From NCBI GenBank assembly GCA_009760855.2, contig WPIO01000106.1, positions 1,043,501 to 1,107,500 of the forward strand: a DNA stretch of 64,000 nucleotides, written 5' to 3'. The stretch comes from Cristatella mucedo. Taxonomy: Eukaryota; Bryozoa; Phylactolaemata; Cristatellidae. The position numbers and the translations under genes are program-made. The notes under the pieces were generated by a model. That model was not told the origin of the DNA. It did not search any database and worked only from the letters and a program-made list of their open reading frames with translations. How positions within the stretch are numbered: position 1 is the stretch's first letter; the number at the start of each line of letters is the position of its first letter. Positions 11,501-22,528 of the stretch are shown in pieces.

Positions 11501-13736
11501 GCCAGTGCGGCAGACGAACGAAGCGATTGACGCACGCCCGGCGAGCGGGAAGGGCGTCCGCGGGTGGCGTCGGATAGTAAATACTGATAGCGCCAAGAGA
11601 AGGCAGCGAGCAAAGAAAGGTGCACACGGTGGCGCCGGGTCTGCATCGCCGCGTCTGCATCCGCATTCGGTAGAACTGCGCGGCGGCGAAGCGCATCCCC
11701 CCCCGAGTGTGCGCAAAGGGAACTTCGCGCCGCTTGCGATTGATGGCACACTAGGTAAGGCGGTTGCTTTCACGACCTCGGTCCCGAGGTCGTGGGTTCG
11801 ATTCCTGCAGTGGGCGATCCTTTATCGCCACTGCAAGCGGTGGTGATAGCCGTAAAGGCTCTTCTGTCGCTATACAAAAAGAGGCTGCTTAAGCAGCTGG
11901 GATTTCTTTTTTACCTGGTGCCGGGCGAGACGACTGCGACGTGTATGTTCTCATATCTATGCGACATGTATTCTCCTGCTCTGTGGCGCATCCTTTCCAG
12001 GCTTCGTCTTGAGCTGCTACTTCCATGCTAACCATTTCGTCGACTCTGCCGTCCCGACTCAGCTACGCTTCTCACTTTCTCTTTGTCGTGTGAGTTGAAG
12101 TCTGTTGGCTACCGCGTGCGTACTGAAAGTCACTTGGGCTTCGAGTGTGCTAAACAAAACTCTCCTGCGTAACACCCACTTGTTGGTCATTGTGAGTCTG
12201 GGAGTAACAGACGGAGGTAAGTTAAATTGCATTAATGCAAAATGTGGCCGGTACCGAACCTTCATATCTAATATCTAATATAAGCAATTGCGCTCCAACT
12301 AACTCTGTTTGGCAATGTCATCTTTGGAAAAGAGTACTGTTATAGTTTCCAGCGACAATATTGTCCTAGGTCAGTAGGTCTTTCCTAGGCCTACTTTCCG
12401 GGGCTGGCCGAGGAGTAGGATGCTCGCCTTTAACAGCCAAGCTTGTGGACTCGAAACCGTGGCTTACGTAAAGCGTGCGGACAGAGAGTAAGTTCCCTTA
12501 GGGCGCTATACAAATGAATTATATTTGCATAATAAATGTAGTTATTACATCGTTACGCGCTGCTGCGGTCGCCTAATACCACCGCCATTGTGCACGACAC
12601 GCGAGCTCCATATCCGACCCACATTCGGAGAGGTCCGTTGAAACGGAATGTGCATTGAAACGGAACTGCACTCATTCCTTATTCACGCTCCGCAGTAAAC
12701 GGTAAAGTAAAGGTAAGCTGATCCAACAGCCTCCTTTGCATAGCGGCAGAACAGTCTTTTAGGCCATAAACCCGCTTGCAGCGGGCAATAGATAATAATA
12801 ATAATAATAAATTTGTTATAGCGCCCCCAGAGAACTCAATCTCTTTTTAGGTGCTTTACATTTTCTGTAAAGGAAGCATGGTCAAATGGCTAGCGGTAGC
12901 ATGCTCAATGAACAAAAAGCAGCAAAGGACTGTCTGCCTGTCATGAATGTCATGAACTGCATGTCTTGAACTCAGACCTGGTCACGGACAGCGAGCACGT
13001 TACCCCCTAGGCTAAGACTCGGAGCGGCAGTGTATCTGCCCACGAGCCCGCCGTTGGCCTAAAACTGCGTGCGATTCCGTAGCGTAGCCGTGCCGAAGTG
13101 AGGCTTTGCTACCGAGCGAACTAAACTGCAAGAGATCAGTAGCAGAGCGCGCTCGCCGCACGCGCTCCAAGCCTTCCCCGGTGCCTTCTCGTCGTCCGAC
13201 ATCCGCCCGTTCGTCCGGTGGTTCGCGCGCAGCGCCAAACGGACGGATGTCCGGCGGCCGCTTCGTCTCTTCGCTTAGTCGCTAGGAGCGCTCGAGTGTA
13301 GACCGGAGCCAATGGCCGCTCGGACGCCACTTCCGTCCGCCAGGCACCGCGACCGAACTCTTGCGGCCGAGATACCACGACGATTCCGACAAGGGCTTTC
13401 AGAACTGGCCGTTCATGTCGGTGCACACGTGGGGAGAAAATCCGGCCGGAACGTGGACCGTTACGATTCGCGACGACGTAGGTGCCCGCCCGCCCGTCCT
13501 CGTCAAGGAGCGCGGCGGCGGCCCTGCGCAGCAGCTGCTGCGGTGTGAGCGTTGCTGACGCGGTCGAGCGCCTGCCCGCACCTTTCCAGTGCCCGCCTCA
13601 CAAAGGTCAAGGACGAGTGAACGGCCTTAAGCTAGTTGTCTACGGCACGAGGGAGGCGCCCGACATCCTTACTCGCTCCGCGGGCGGACGGCGCGCGTAC
13701 GACGCTGCGTACATCGACGTTTTGCGGCAGCGACGC
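1280..13736 (+). CDS. furin/PCSK-type proprotein convertase, nine exons, 5' and 3' incomplete
   Basis: A calcium-dependent subtilisin-like serine endoprotease that cuts secretory precursors after paired basic residues in the Golgi, cell surface and endosomes. Exons 1280-1426, 1868-1944, 3763-4024, 6156-6368, 6574-6674, 7313-7570, 7906-8066, 13344-13477 and 13590-13736 join in phase to exactly 500 codons. The catalytic set is visible: Asp in SILDDG (exon 1), His in NENQHGTRCAG (1/3 border exon), oxyanion Asn in WASGNGG and Ser in FTGTSAAAP. The S8 domain is followed by a P domain ([18 protein letters not shown] to LVVYGT). The RGD often seen in the P domain is replaced by YRGC. The signal peptide and prodomain are left of the window. 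The C-terminal Cys-rich or membrane part was not found, so the paralogue (furin, PC5/6, PC7 type) cannot be fixed. Introns hold several LINEs and SINEs. Confidence 0.93.
1868..1944 (+). CDS. convertase exon b
   Basis: Encodes [20 protein letters not shown], then PTNEN, the calcium-binding loop region between the catalytic Asp and His. Acceptor tgaatag; donor atca/gtaaga splits a Gln codon (CA|G), which the next exon completes. Confidence 0.93.
2176..2381 (-). mobile_element. tRNA-derived SINE, family 1, with AAAT tail
   Basis: On the minus strand: a head with an A-box-like segment (ctcactaggtaaggcgg), a B-box-like 'ggttcgaatcctgc', a hairpin-forming body (cgccactgcaagcggtgg), 'ggctcttctgtcgctatac' and a (TTTA)n tail. 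Family 1 recurs at 7650, 11738, 12712, 17620, 53361, 54825 and 56032. Lies in convertase intron b. Confidence 0.85.
2459..2555 (+). repeat. AG microsatellite
   Basis: About 97 bp of nearly pure AG directly upstream of the LINE fragment that starts at about 2602. Confidence 0.97.
2602..3716 (+). mobile_element. LINE family A (CR1/L2-type), 5'-truncated copy
   Basis: Begins inside the reverse transcriptase: the YADDTQLYL catalytic motif is at 2627-2653. An open frame from 2734 to 3456 encodes the thumb and C-terminal part ([20 protein letters not shown] ... [13 protein letters not shown] ... [11 protein letters not shown]). The 3' UTR ends in the family stem-loop and an ATT-rich tail ending next to convertase exon c. 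It closely matches 60690-61800. Fills most of convertase intron b. Confidence 0.95.
3763..4024 (+). CDS. convertase exon c: catalytic His
   Basis: After the split Gln codon it reads [36 protein letters not shown], then [18 protein letters not shown] and LELGIGK. His of HGTRCAG is the catalytic base. Acceptor gccgttag at 3761-3762; donor GGCAAG/gttcga, a weak donor in phase 0. The acceptor lies only about 45 bp after the LINE tail. Confidence 0.95.
4025..6155. other. convertase intron c, repeat-filled
   Basis: Contains a GC-rich stretch with a tRNA-like B-box (gcaggttcgagtcccgcg, about 4247), a diverged LINE 3' tail with ATT run (4395-4497), a LINE family-B copy (4880-5790) and unassigned sequence. 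No extra exon is needed: flanking exons join in phase at the position expected for furins. Confidence 0.8.
4880..5790 (-). mobile_element. LINE family B, coding and 3' part (copy 2)
   Basis: On the minus strand two frames look like the C-terminal half of a non-LTR retrotransposon protein: [20 protein letters not shown] (5708-5475) and [16 protein letters not shown] (within 5253-4933). Both motifs are typical of the region after the reverse transcriptase in CR1-like LINEs. The 3' part repeats at 610, 11925 and 34390. Confidence 0.8.
6156..6368 (+). CDS. convertase exon d: oxyanion-hole Asn
   Basis: [20 protein letters not shown], then [20 protein letters not shown] and [23 protein letters not shown] carries the oxyanion-hole Asn and DSC.CDGY the conserved disulphide loop. 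Acceptor tttattag, donor AATC/gtaagc, both phase 0; 71 codons. Confidence 0.96.
6574..6674 (+). CDS. convertase exon e: catalytic Ser
   Basis: [20 protein letters not shown] followed by [13 protein letters not shown]. Ser of GTSAAAP is the nucleophile. Acceptor gctttag at 6571-6573; donor gcaa/gtatgg splits an Asn codon (AA|C), matching the ERN-PKLTW junction. Confidence 0.96.
7313..7570 (+). CDS. convertase exon f: end of catalytic domain
   Basis: [20 protein letters not shown], then [20 protein letters not shown] and [29 protein letters not shown] and the FGFG-LNA block close the S8 domain. Acceptor gttctag at 7311-7312; donor cact/gtaagc with two bases of a Leu codon left over. Confidence 0.95.
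7650..7770 (+). mobile_element. tRNA-derived SINE, family 1, diverged
   Basis: gatggcacactagcttaggc and the B-box region 'ggtcgtgggttcgaatgc' match the family head, followed by 'tagtatttattatctattta'. The central body is missing. Lies in the 335-bp intron between exons f and g. Confidence 0.75.
7906..8066 (+). CDS. convertase exon g: P domain, first part
   Basis: [20 protein letters not shown], then [20 protein letters not shown] and [11 protein letters not shown]. Corresponds to the beta-strands around RGD-L-AI-L-SP-GT in other convertases, with YRGC at the RGD position. Two N-glycosylation sequons (NVT, NLT). Acceptor aactgtag at 7904-7905; donor cagg/gtaagg. Confidence 0.92.
8246..9380 (-). 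mobile_element. LINE family A, 5'-truncated copy
   Basis: Reverse-oriented copy of the 2602-3716 element: ATT tail complement at 8247-8270, 3' stem-loop, then C-terminal coding sequence (8503-9169: [54 protein letters not shown]), reaching the region just upstream of the YADD motif at about 9340. Frames are interrupted. Confidence 0.93.
9440..10190. mobile_element. two diverged LINE A pieces, opposite orientations
   Basis: 9440-9535 is a minus-strand 3' tail (gataataagaataatacatt; ctctttctaggtactttaaa). 9536-10190 is a plus-strand remnant starting with a match to 'gtccatgcattcgtgacatcc' and ending 'gagatttggttctctcagg', with the C-terminal '[15 protein letters not shown]'-like block degraded. 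Confidence 0.65.
11738..11912 (+). mobile_element. tRNA-derived SINE, family 1, full body
   Basis: Well-preserved copy: gatggcacactaggtaaggc head, exact B-box GGTTCGATTCC at about 11796, the cgccactgcaagcggtgg hairpin, and 'cttctgtcgctatacaaaaa'. The AAAT tail is replaced by 'gggatttctttttta'. Confidence 0.88.
11925..12225 (+). mobile_element. LINE family B, 3' fragment (copy 3)
   Basis: Reverse complement of the block seen at 610-900 and 4880-5150: 'cttctcactttctctttgtcg', 'gtctgttggctaccgcgtg', 'cgcgtaacacccac' and 'ctgggagtaacagacggagg'. Confidence 0.75.
12397..12535 (+). mobile_element. tRNA-derived SINE, family 2, diverged
   Basis: 'gctggccgaggagtaggatgc' head, degraded B-box (gtggactcgaaaccg), then the family 3' end 'cagagagtaagttcccttag' and 'ggcgctatacaaatgaatta'. 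Confidence 0.75.
12712..12960 (-). mobile_element. SINE family-1 fragment and LINE A 3' tail
   Basis: 12712-12790 (minus) keeps only the 3' body of family 1 (gctgatccaacagcctcctt; agcggcagaacagtc). 12792-12960 (minus) is a LINE A 3' end with ATT tail, the 'gagaactcaatctcttttta' stem-loop and part of the UTR. Confidence 0.75.
13344..13477 (+). CDS. convertase exon h: P domain, central part
   Basis: After the split Gly codon: [44 protein letters not shown]. Matches the conserved 'D-GF--W-FMS-H-WGE-P-G-W' core of the P domain. Acceptor cgccag at 13341-13343; donor GACGAC/gtaggt, phase 0. Confidence 0.96.
13590..13736 (+). CDS. convertase exon i: end of P domain
   Basis: [20 protein letters not shown] then [20 protein letters not shown]. 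The G-L--L-LVVYGT strand closes the P domain. Acceptor cctttccag at 13587-13589, donor gacgc/gtaagt, both phase 0. If the donor were not used, the frame would stay open to 14018, running into the antisense tRNA gene. Confidence 0.88.
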
Positions 13737-13957
13737 GTAAGTACCGCTTTGCACCCTCGTTGCGGTGACGCCTCTTGCCGTTCACCTACATGTCGTCCTT
13801 TGTCGTATGTAAACATGCTTTCTGATTCGACAGCCTCTTTGCTAGACAGCAGAATTGCCTTTCCAGCTACGGCCGTCGCAGGAGTCGAAACTACAGTGTC
13901 GACTGTCAATGGTACAAGCAGAACCTTCCCAACCTGGCTAGGCAAAAGGCTAAAAAA

Positions 13958-14029
13958 TTCCCTAGCGGGGAATCGAACCCCGGCCACGGCGGTGAGAGCG
14001 CCGGATCCTAGCCACTAGACCACTAGGGA
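13958..14029 (-). tRNA. tRNA-Glu (anticodon CTC)
   Basis: 72-nt cloverleaf on the minus strand: acceptor TCCCTAG/CTAGGGA with discriminator A, D arm with AGTGGCTA loop, anticodon arm CGGCG-CTCTCAC-CGCCG giving CTC, and T arm CGGGG-TTCGATT-CCCCG. Immediately downstream (plus 13952-13957 = aaaaaa) is a six-T Pol III terminator. A- and B-boxes are intact. The closeness to animal tRNA-Glu and the intact arms favour a functional gene over a SINE relic. It lies antisense, probably in the intron after convertase exon i. Confidence 0.95.
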
Positions 14030-14539
14030 CTGATATGAAAAGATGCAGCAAACAATATTAATTAATCTTAAAATTGCCGCGATGCCACTAACCTTGTGAC
14101 GCCTACTGACCTCTAAACTCCGCGCTCCGCCGCGGCTATGTTTCAGCGGCAGCCGCGGTTCGCGCTGTCGTCCGTTGTCATTCGGCTTTTACCATGCGCG
14201 TGACCGTAGCTCGCGCTTGTACGTTACTTTACTGCTCAGCGGCTCAAGTAGGTTGCCCATCAGTTCGCTGCTTTGCATTGTCTTCCGGTCGCGAAAGCCT
14301 CAGCCGCGGGGCCAGCCGGTGAGGCGCAGGTGCGGCTCGCGGCAGCTTCCGGTCCGCTCGCGCGCATCCGAGCGGTAGTCTCGAGCGTGAGTCTCGAGCG
14401 AGGCTATTCGCTCGAGCCCCGCGGACGCTGCGGGGGCCCGCGTACGCGGTTCGAAAGAAGTTCAACATCGCACGACTCCAGTTCACGGGTCGCGCTTTTA
14501 GCAGAGTCTGACCGCGCCCCCTGCGGTTTAGCTATTTAT

Positions 14540-14820
14540 CTCAAAGACTGGAACTCACTACCGACGTACGTCGCTACGTCCGCTGACATGGCGACATTTA
14601 AAAAGAAGCTTAAATGGCACCTGTTTGTTGCAGCATTTGGTGGGTCTTCATGATTCGTCCTTCGTGTGAATGTACCTGCTTCCAATATGCCTGCTGTTTG
14701 CGGATGTTACCGCCAAGCATTTGGTAATGGTTTACATGCAGCACCTGTTAAGTGCCTAGAGAGGGATTCAGTTCTCCGAAGGCGCGTTACAAATATATTA
14801 TTATTATTATTATTGAGACG
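14540..14820 (+). mobile_element. LINE A-related 3' fragment, divergent subfamily
   Basis: Encodes the C-terminal block DWNSLPTYVATSADMATFKK then LKWHLFVAAFGGSS, followed by a short UTR, 'ctagagagggattcagttct' stem-loop and an ATT tail at 14800-14813. Confidence 0.85.
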
Positions 14821-15214
14821 CGCAAGCATGGGCGGAGAGAAGGGGGTGGCCAGTGAGGCCACTTTGGACAGACCCGGTGGGACTGGTCGGGCGGCTGAGC
14901 CGCCGCAGACACGCCTCTCACCTTTCTATGATTGGACGCCTCTGGAAAGGTCAAAGTGTGACCCTCTTCTCAGCCACGTGGCTCGGCAAGCGGTCGGTGT
15001 TGGCGGCCAGCTGCGGTGGCTGAGTCGAGTGGGACTGCGGCCGCGTAGGACTCGCTGTGGACGCTACTTCCGCCCGGCCTCCCTTTGGCCCTTCGCGTCC
15101 ATGGCACTCGAACGAGTTGTGAGAAGTGAGAACAATGGTTACCTTGAAACACCTAAACTTGCATGTAAATTACCATGAGGATTTCTGCACATATAGCGCA
15201 CTGCTGCGGGTGTT
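14821..15214. other. unassigned sequence
   Basis: GC-rich. A 170-codon frame (14666-15178) crosses it without a recognisable motif and begins in the LINE 3' UTR, so it is not called. Could hide missing convertase 3' exons; none was recognised. Confidence 0.4.
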
Positions 15215-16040
15215 ATAATAATAATAACAATAATAACAATAATAACAATAATAATAATAATGGGTTACTTGCATATTGCCTTAAGCCTTAAGAGTAAGTA
15301 ATCTCTATCCGGGCGCTTTCCAGCTCGCTGCACGAGAGTCAATACCCAAGAGTGTGACGTGCACTGTATCGAGCGGGCAAAATTAAGCAAGTATCGTGCT
15401 TAGGCCAGCGTGCTAAAGTGAACAGGAAGACTCTCATGACCACCGGTTAGTAGCTACCTGTGGCTAGTGGTGTGCACCGAATCATGCCCATATGCCCAGC
15501 CATGACAGACCAGAGAAAAAGAGACAAGCTCACTTGGGCAAAGTGAAAGCTGACCGGAGGCGATGCGTGTTTAGATGAGACTTGAAAGATGCTAGGTCAT
15601 TTCAGGGAGGTGACCTTAGCCAAAGCGAGTTCAAGACTTTCGGCGAATACGAGCTGCAGGTTGAAGATCACAAGAAGATTTTAATTTAATGCGAGTAGCA
15701 GCAAGACGACTGGAAGCCGAGGAATGTGTAATGTGAGGGCACTCTACAGGAGCTAGGAGGGAAGGAAGACGTAGGAAGGAAGTCGTAGGAAGGAAGGACA
15801 CTATAGGAGCGAGGAAGTCGAATAGGTAGGCTAGTGCAAGTGAGAGTGAAGTGACATGCAATCCAGACTGAGGATCTGGAAATTGACTCGGTGCTAGACA
15901 GGGGCGGGTAAAGCTCGGACAGGAGTGGTGTGGTGTCTCAGGTAAGCCGTCGACGACAGATCAGACGGGCTGCTTAGTTTTGCACCGCTTGCAAACGATT
16001 AAGGGCACTGGGAGGGATTACTGAAGAGAGAGAGAGAGAG

Positions 16041-16109
<69 letters not shown>

Positions 16110-16380
16110 AGCGACAGAGGCCTGCAATAACTAGACTCGATGTCGCGAACGTGTGAATTAGTTTAGCTGTCGTACTCTAATGTAAGTGACTTTATCGATG
16201 TTCTCTAGATGAGAGTTTGCCGACTTGACAGCATAGAAAATGTGCATATTTGGCTAGAAGCCATTTAATAATATTACTCCCAGACTGCGGGCTGACGTCG
16301 CTGGAGTGATACCGAGTGAACCAATCTTGGGAGTTGTGACCACTCGAACTGCCTCGGCTGGTCGCAGAAGGTAGCAAATA
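15215..16380 (-). mobile_element. old LINE A-like copy with AG insertion
   Basis: Starts with ATT/GTT tail complement (15217-15262) and a degraded stem-loop. 15880-16015 aligns with the 8755-8875 part of the LINE ('agacaggggcgggtaaagctcgg' region through 'ttgcaccgcttgcaaacgatt'). After an AG repeat (16026-16107), 16110-16340 continues the upstream coding part. Frames are destroyed. Confidence 0.6.
16026..16107 (+). repeat. AG microsatellite inside a LINE remnant
   Basis: About 80 bp of AG, with an interrupted start (gagaagaaagag). Confidence 0.95.
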
Positions 16381-17335
16381 CCTTTGCATAGCCGGAAGGA
16401 ACTTTCGCTAGCAGCCGACTAGTCCTACGAGCCTTGAGAGCTTTTTCAGCATCATTAGGAATTTAAAAATCGTGGATGACTGAAAAGTCTTGTCACCCTA
16501 GTCTAGTGAACCCTCACGGACACTGCATGCCCCACAAAAGTAGCTTCCTCTTAAGAACGCCATGCTTCTTTCCCGGCATTTACAGACCAGATGACCGGGA
16601 CCGACTTAGGACTCGGGGGTTGGAGGCAGAGCCAGGATCTTCATGTGGCTGAGAAAGACAGCCAGTAATGAAAATTTATAACACACAATCGTTGTGTTTA
16701 TTTGATGAGCGCTGAACTAGCTAGGAAGCAGCATGGCCAGCATAAGATGCTACATGGTCTTGCGGATTTACTTTTTTTTTTCAAGTTGCTATGCAGTCTC
16801 TGCTTCGACTGATAGAAGGTCTGCGATGCCAGTTTTGCCCTAACCCCGGTTCTTATTTTAGCCATTGGGTCCCTAATGGGGCAAGACACTGTGGGATTAC
16901 GGGAATCGCTAATTTTTAGAAATCCAATCGTAGCAAACTTTCCAAAGTGAAGTGTAACCACAAAAAACCCAAGACCACATATTCTTCTAAGACTGTCCCT
17001 GCCTACCCTACGAAGAAGAACGCCATCTGGCAGCTTATGACATTCCAACAAAGGTCCCTTGCGCGCCTCAGGGCTGCACTGTAACGATAGTCTTTGGCAG
17101 CGGCATGGCGACCGAATGGAGAGCGCACGCGCAGATGGTGAATAGGAAAGAAATGAGAACACGCGAGACGCTTCTCGCTCGCGAGTGATGAATCAAGTCT
17201 CAGGTCTCTCCGCTCTCCAAGCTTGCGGAAAAAGTTGGTGCGCCATGTTTCTTTATTAAATCATTATTACATTCATTGAATTATTATTGCATTTAATTAC
17301 TAGTAAAGTAATGATTTGAACTCGGCGCATGAAAG
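16381..17335. other. unassigned sequence
   Basis: A 154-codon minus-strand frame (16698-17162) has no recognised motif and lacks conserved context. No repeat family match noticed. Confidence 0.35.
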
Positions 17336-17560
17336 TTTTCCTCAATCTTATAGTTCTGCTGGATCTATCTGGTGTGTTTGATACCAACGAGCAGCCTGCT
17401 TTCTGTAGCGCCTTTTATCATCTCTCGCGGCCATCGGCCGACTAGCACTGCAACAGTTCAGGTCCTATCTTACGGACGATTTTAGAGCTCAGGTTTCAAT
17501 TGCCAAAGGTCACCCAATGCTATTACTAAGTACGAGTTTCCCCAAAAAGTCTGCTCTAAA
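17336..17560 (+). mobile_element. LINE reverse-transcriptase fragment
   Basis: Translates in pieces as ILLDLSGVFDT and LQQFRSYLTDDFRAQVSIAK, matching the [11 protein letters not shown] and [20 protein letters not shown] blocks of the LINE at 60430-60590. Heavily frameshifted. Confidence 0.65.
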
Positions 17561-17619
17561 TAGCCTTTTCATGGCTTACGCACGCACACCCACTCAATTA
17601 AGGCGCTCACACTTAAAAA

Positions 17620-17850
17620 ATACTAGCTGATTGAACAGCCTCTTTTGTATAGCGGCAGAAGAGCCCTAAAGGTTATCACCAGCGCTTGCAGCGGCAATAA
17701 ATGATCAGGATTCAAACCTACGACCTCGGGACCAAGGTCATGAAAAGCAACCGCCTTACCTAGTGTGCCATCGCTGCTAAGACCCAGGTGGCGGAATTGA
17801 GTCTTGCAGCGGCAATCCTTTATTGCCCAATGCCAGCGGTTGTGATTGCC
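17620..17850 (-). mobile_element. tRNA-derived SINE, family 1, plus an inverted fragment
   Basis: 17620-17775 is a minus-strand copy ('tagctgattgaacagcctct', B-box complement 'ggattcaaacctacgacc', head 'cgccttacctagtgtgccatc'). 17810-17850 is a short plus-oriented piece of the same body (gcggcaatcctttattgccc). Confidence 0.8.
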
Positions 17851-17959
17851 AAAGATGCCGATCTGCATTTTCAATCCACAAGCCTTTTCTTTATTTTAGC
17901 CCCTCTCGTTTGCTCTCTCTCTCTCTCTTTCTCTCGCTTTCTCTTGTCAATGTAAGCTA

Positions 17960-19060
17960 CACGCAAAAACAACGACTTTCCGCATATGCAGATGGCACGT
18001 GCTCCTTGTGAGCTTAGAACACTCGCTGCCCTTCCCGGAAAGCTTTCAGACTCTTCCTTACAACTTGCGCTGCTGACATGCGCACAGCGGATGTCAGCTT
18101 CTGCCCATGCTTTCTTCTTAAATTGAATGACGACAAGACAGACCTAAGAGTTACGAGCAAGCCTACCGTTGCACTTGGAAACTGAAGAAAGTAACCCTCG
18201 AATTTGATTCAGTGCACTCTTGCAGCCTATGCGTCAAAGTTTGAGGTGTTCTATTTCAAATTATCATTTGCTAGACAAAGATATAAGCGCCTTAGTCAAA
18301 TCTATCAAATTATTCAGTCGCAAAATGGTGCCGAAACTCGGTCTGCTTTAAGTAAGGGTTCGTACCGCAGCCAAAACAGTCGATTCATTTGCCACATAAC
18401 ATCTAAAACTCTTCTCGGTAGCATGTCTGTGCTCTTACGAAGTACGACTCGATTAGGGTGCAAAACTGGGCTGAGACTCGTGTGTCGAAAACTTCGCAGC
18501 TGCCACGTTAAACTGCTTCTCTCTGACCTGCACTGGCTGCTCGCCATTAAGCAGCGCTGGCTGAATTTATGGTCCCGTCACTCCGTTGATATCTCTTCAT
18601 TCCCGCGCCCGAATCTTCTGTCTGACTACTCACTCGACTGGTCTGCTACCTTGCTATTGAATCCGTAGAGACTCTGCTCATCTAGGCAACCTCAGTCAAG
18701 TAGTATCTAGCCAGCCAAGCCGCACCTTTATTAACCCACCTCAAAACGTTTGGGACTACACCTCCTGTCTAAACTTATCTAAAAACCGAAAGCTCTAGTT
18801 TACTTACATAAAAAATCCTCATCCATAGTGAACTTTAAATGGAAACTTAAGAAACCTGCCTGGTCATTCCAGCACATGCTTCATCCTTGTGCTATAATTA
18901 TGTACGCTTGTATCACTTTAGCTCAGCAACCTTTGTCCAACTTCATTTGTAGTAATTCACTTTTCATTGCTGTCTGATGTGTACTTGCTAGTACCTCGAT
19001 ACGCTTCTATTCAGCCTAGGTGCAGTGCTTTGAAAGAGATTTAGTCTCACATGGTGCAAT
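17960..19060 (+). mobile_element. LINE remnant with altered YADG motif
   Basis: RLSAYADGTC at 17970-18000 marks the RT catalytic site (YADD changed to YADG). 18460-18560 gives LRSCHVKLLLSDLHWLLAIK, the thumb region. The 3' end near 19020-19050 has 'gaaagagatttagtctcaca'. Many stops and shifts. Confidence 0.65.
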
Positions 19061-19069
19061 GCGAATGAT

Positions 19070-19757
19070 TTATTTGTATTATTCTTAGCGCCGATCGACT
19101 AGCTGGCTTATCGCTGGTCAGGCATTTTGACCTGATTAAATTTCCATCGTGTTTCGAGCTTGTAGCTAGCTACAGTACGCGCTGACATTTGACGGCCGCT
19201 TTACACTGTTCTTGTTGTAGATTGATAATGATGAAGAAAAGGAAACGTTTCTGTCCGCGCCCAAGAGTCCATTTTTTGGCGCATTCGACAATTAAGTGCC
19301 AGCTCTCGTGTCGCAATAGCGTGCCGCCATTTTCTGGTTTCCAGCATAATGGTGGCGAGGGTAAATAAAGAAAATCTCCGGTGCACTCTGAAGTTTTGTG
19401 ATTTCGCTGCTCCTGAGCCAGCGATATTCGTAATCCGAATGACATGGCGGCCAATGGTTGCGGGCCCTCGAGATCTCGCGTTGAATCTTGCTGGGGGATT
19501 TTTTCACGTGCCATTTGACTGGGTAATTCCTATTGCCTAATTGGTGTTTCGCTTGGCGAGACGGAGTTTTAGAGTTCAAATTGGTGTTGGTGGAAAAGGT
19601 CACCGCCGATAGGTCACGGCCATTGTAAATCAGCGAGGAACCCAGGGTAGTGCAATTGTAGTAGTTACAGCGAGACTTCGATCGAACGGATGGATACTCC
19701 AGGAATGCCACCATCAGACTACGGCTCTTGAGACAATAGACTTCCCGACGATGGTGT
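19070..19757. other. unassigned sequence
   Basis: A 140-codon minus-strand frame (19292-19714) shows no recognised motif. Nothing else noted before the AG repeat. Confidence 0.35.
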
Positions 19758-21725
<1,968 letters not shown>

Positions 21726-21955
21726 TTGGTCACGCGAGCGTAGGCAAAGCGAGCAGTGTTATATTGTGGTAACTGCGACTTTTAAGAAACAGAAGTCTAG
21801 CTGCCGAGTTTTGCTCCAACTGTGAGCGTATTATATTGCAGGTATAGGATGACACAAAATTTATGAGTTACAGAGATATAATCGGGAAGTCACGAATGCA
21901 TGGACCAGCTTGGCTGTGGTATCCTTATCTCAGTAAGCCCGACTTTATGCAGAGA
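21726..21955 (-). mobile_element. LINE A internal fragment
   Basis: 'aagcgagcagtgttatattg' through 'cacgaatgcatggaccagctt' and 'ctcagtaagcccgac' align to 63750-63945 of the minus-strand LINE at the right end of the window. Tail and RT parts are missing. Confidence 0.7.
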
Positions 21956-22306
21956 AAGCAGGTCAAGGGTTCGACTCCTACTAGCGAGAGCATTTTTTGC
22001 TAATCAGTTGATGCTATATAACCATAACTGGACTGTCCGCAGTACCAAATTCGCACTTGAAGCAAGCCAGCAACCCGAAAGGTGCTCCAAAAATGTACGT
22101 CACCAGGTCATGGGGTCGACGATGCTCAGATACTAGCACCAACTTGATACTAACAGAGTGCTTTATTCTGAACCCGAATTCAGCAAGCAGAACTGCACGA
22201 TGATGCACGATGATGGACTACACAATGACTGCATCTCTTTTCACGATGCTGATGGCAAACGTTCCCTTTCAGCCTAGCGAAATATTAATCTGCAAGGCGG
22301 CCTTTA

Positions 22307-22528
22307 TGAGTGAAAAGTCTTGTCCTTTGAAGACAAAACTCTTTTTCGCTTCGCTCGACCTCGATAGTCTTTAAAGAAATAAAATGTTTCACTCATCATA
22401 GGTTTTCGAGAGTATTTTATGTCGTTTTAACTCTTTTTCTTTCAGGTAATATTAAATTTCTTTCTTAGGGTATGTCCTGGTCAGGTAGGTTGTATACACC
22501 TGATTTAAGTTACAGGAACTTTTTATAG
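22307..22528 (+). repeat. left terminal inverted repeat of the Maverick
   Basis: Starts tgagtgaaaa and matches the reverse complement of 33196-33422 in blocks: 'ctcgatagtctttaaag', 'tcataggtttt', 'attttatgtcgtttt', 'atgtcctggtcaggt', 'cacctgatttaagtta' and 'aggaactttttatag'. It contains an internal inverted pair (ctttgaagac ... gtctttaaag). Confidence 0.9.

Larger units (their letters stand above)
8067..13343. other. convertase intron g, 5.3 kb, mostly repeats
   Basis: Holds LINE A copies (8246-9380 minus, 9440-9535 minus, 9536-10190 plus, 12790-12960 minus), a GC-rich unassigned stretch (10200-11730) rich in CGCCGC, a family-1 SINE (11738-11912), a family-B LINE piece (11925-12225), a family-2 SINE (12397-12535) and 13000-13340 without recognised content. 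The ORFs in 10.3-11.7 kb on both strands look compositional. Confidence 0.75.

Noticed and set aside
13590-14018. Convertase reading through exon i to a stop at 14018
   Set aside because: A canonical gtaagt donor follows codon CGC at 13736, the read-through protein has no Cys-rich or membrane part, and it runs into the antisense tRNA gene.
16698-17162. 154-codon minus-strand frame
   Set aside because: No recognisable domain, no splice context and no paralogue in the window; kept only as unassigned sequence.
21950-21995. tRNA-like sequence with 'gggttcgactcct' followed by a T run
   Set aside because: No acceptor or anticodon stem can be formed, and the left part is LINE-derived.
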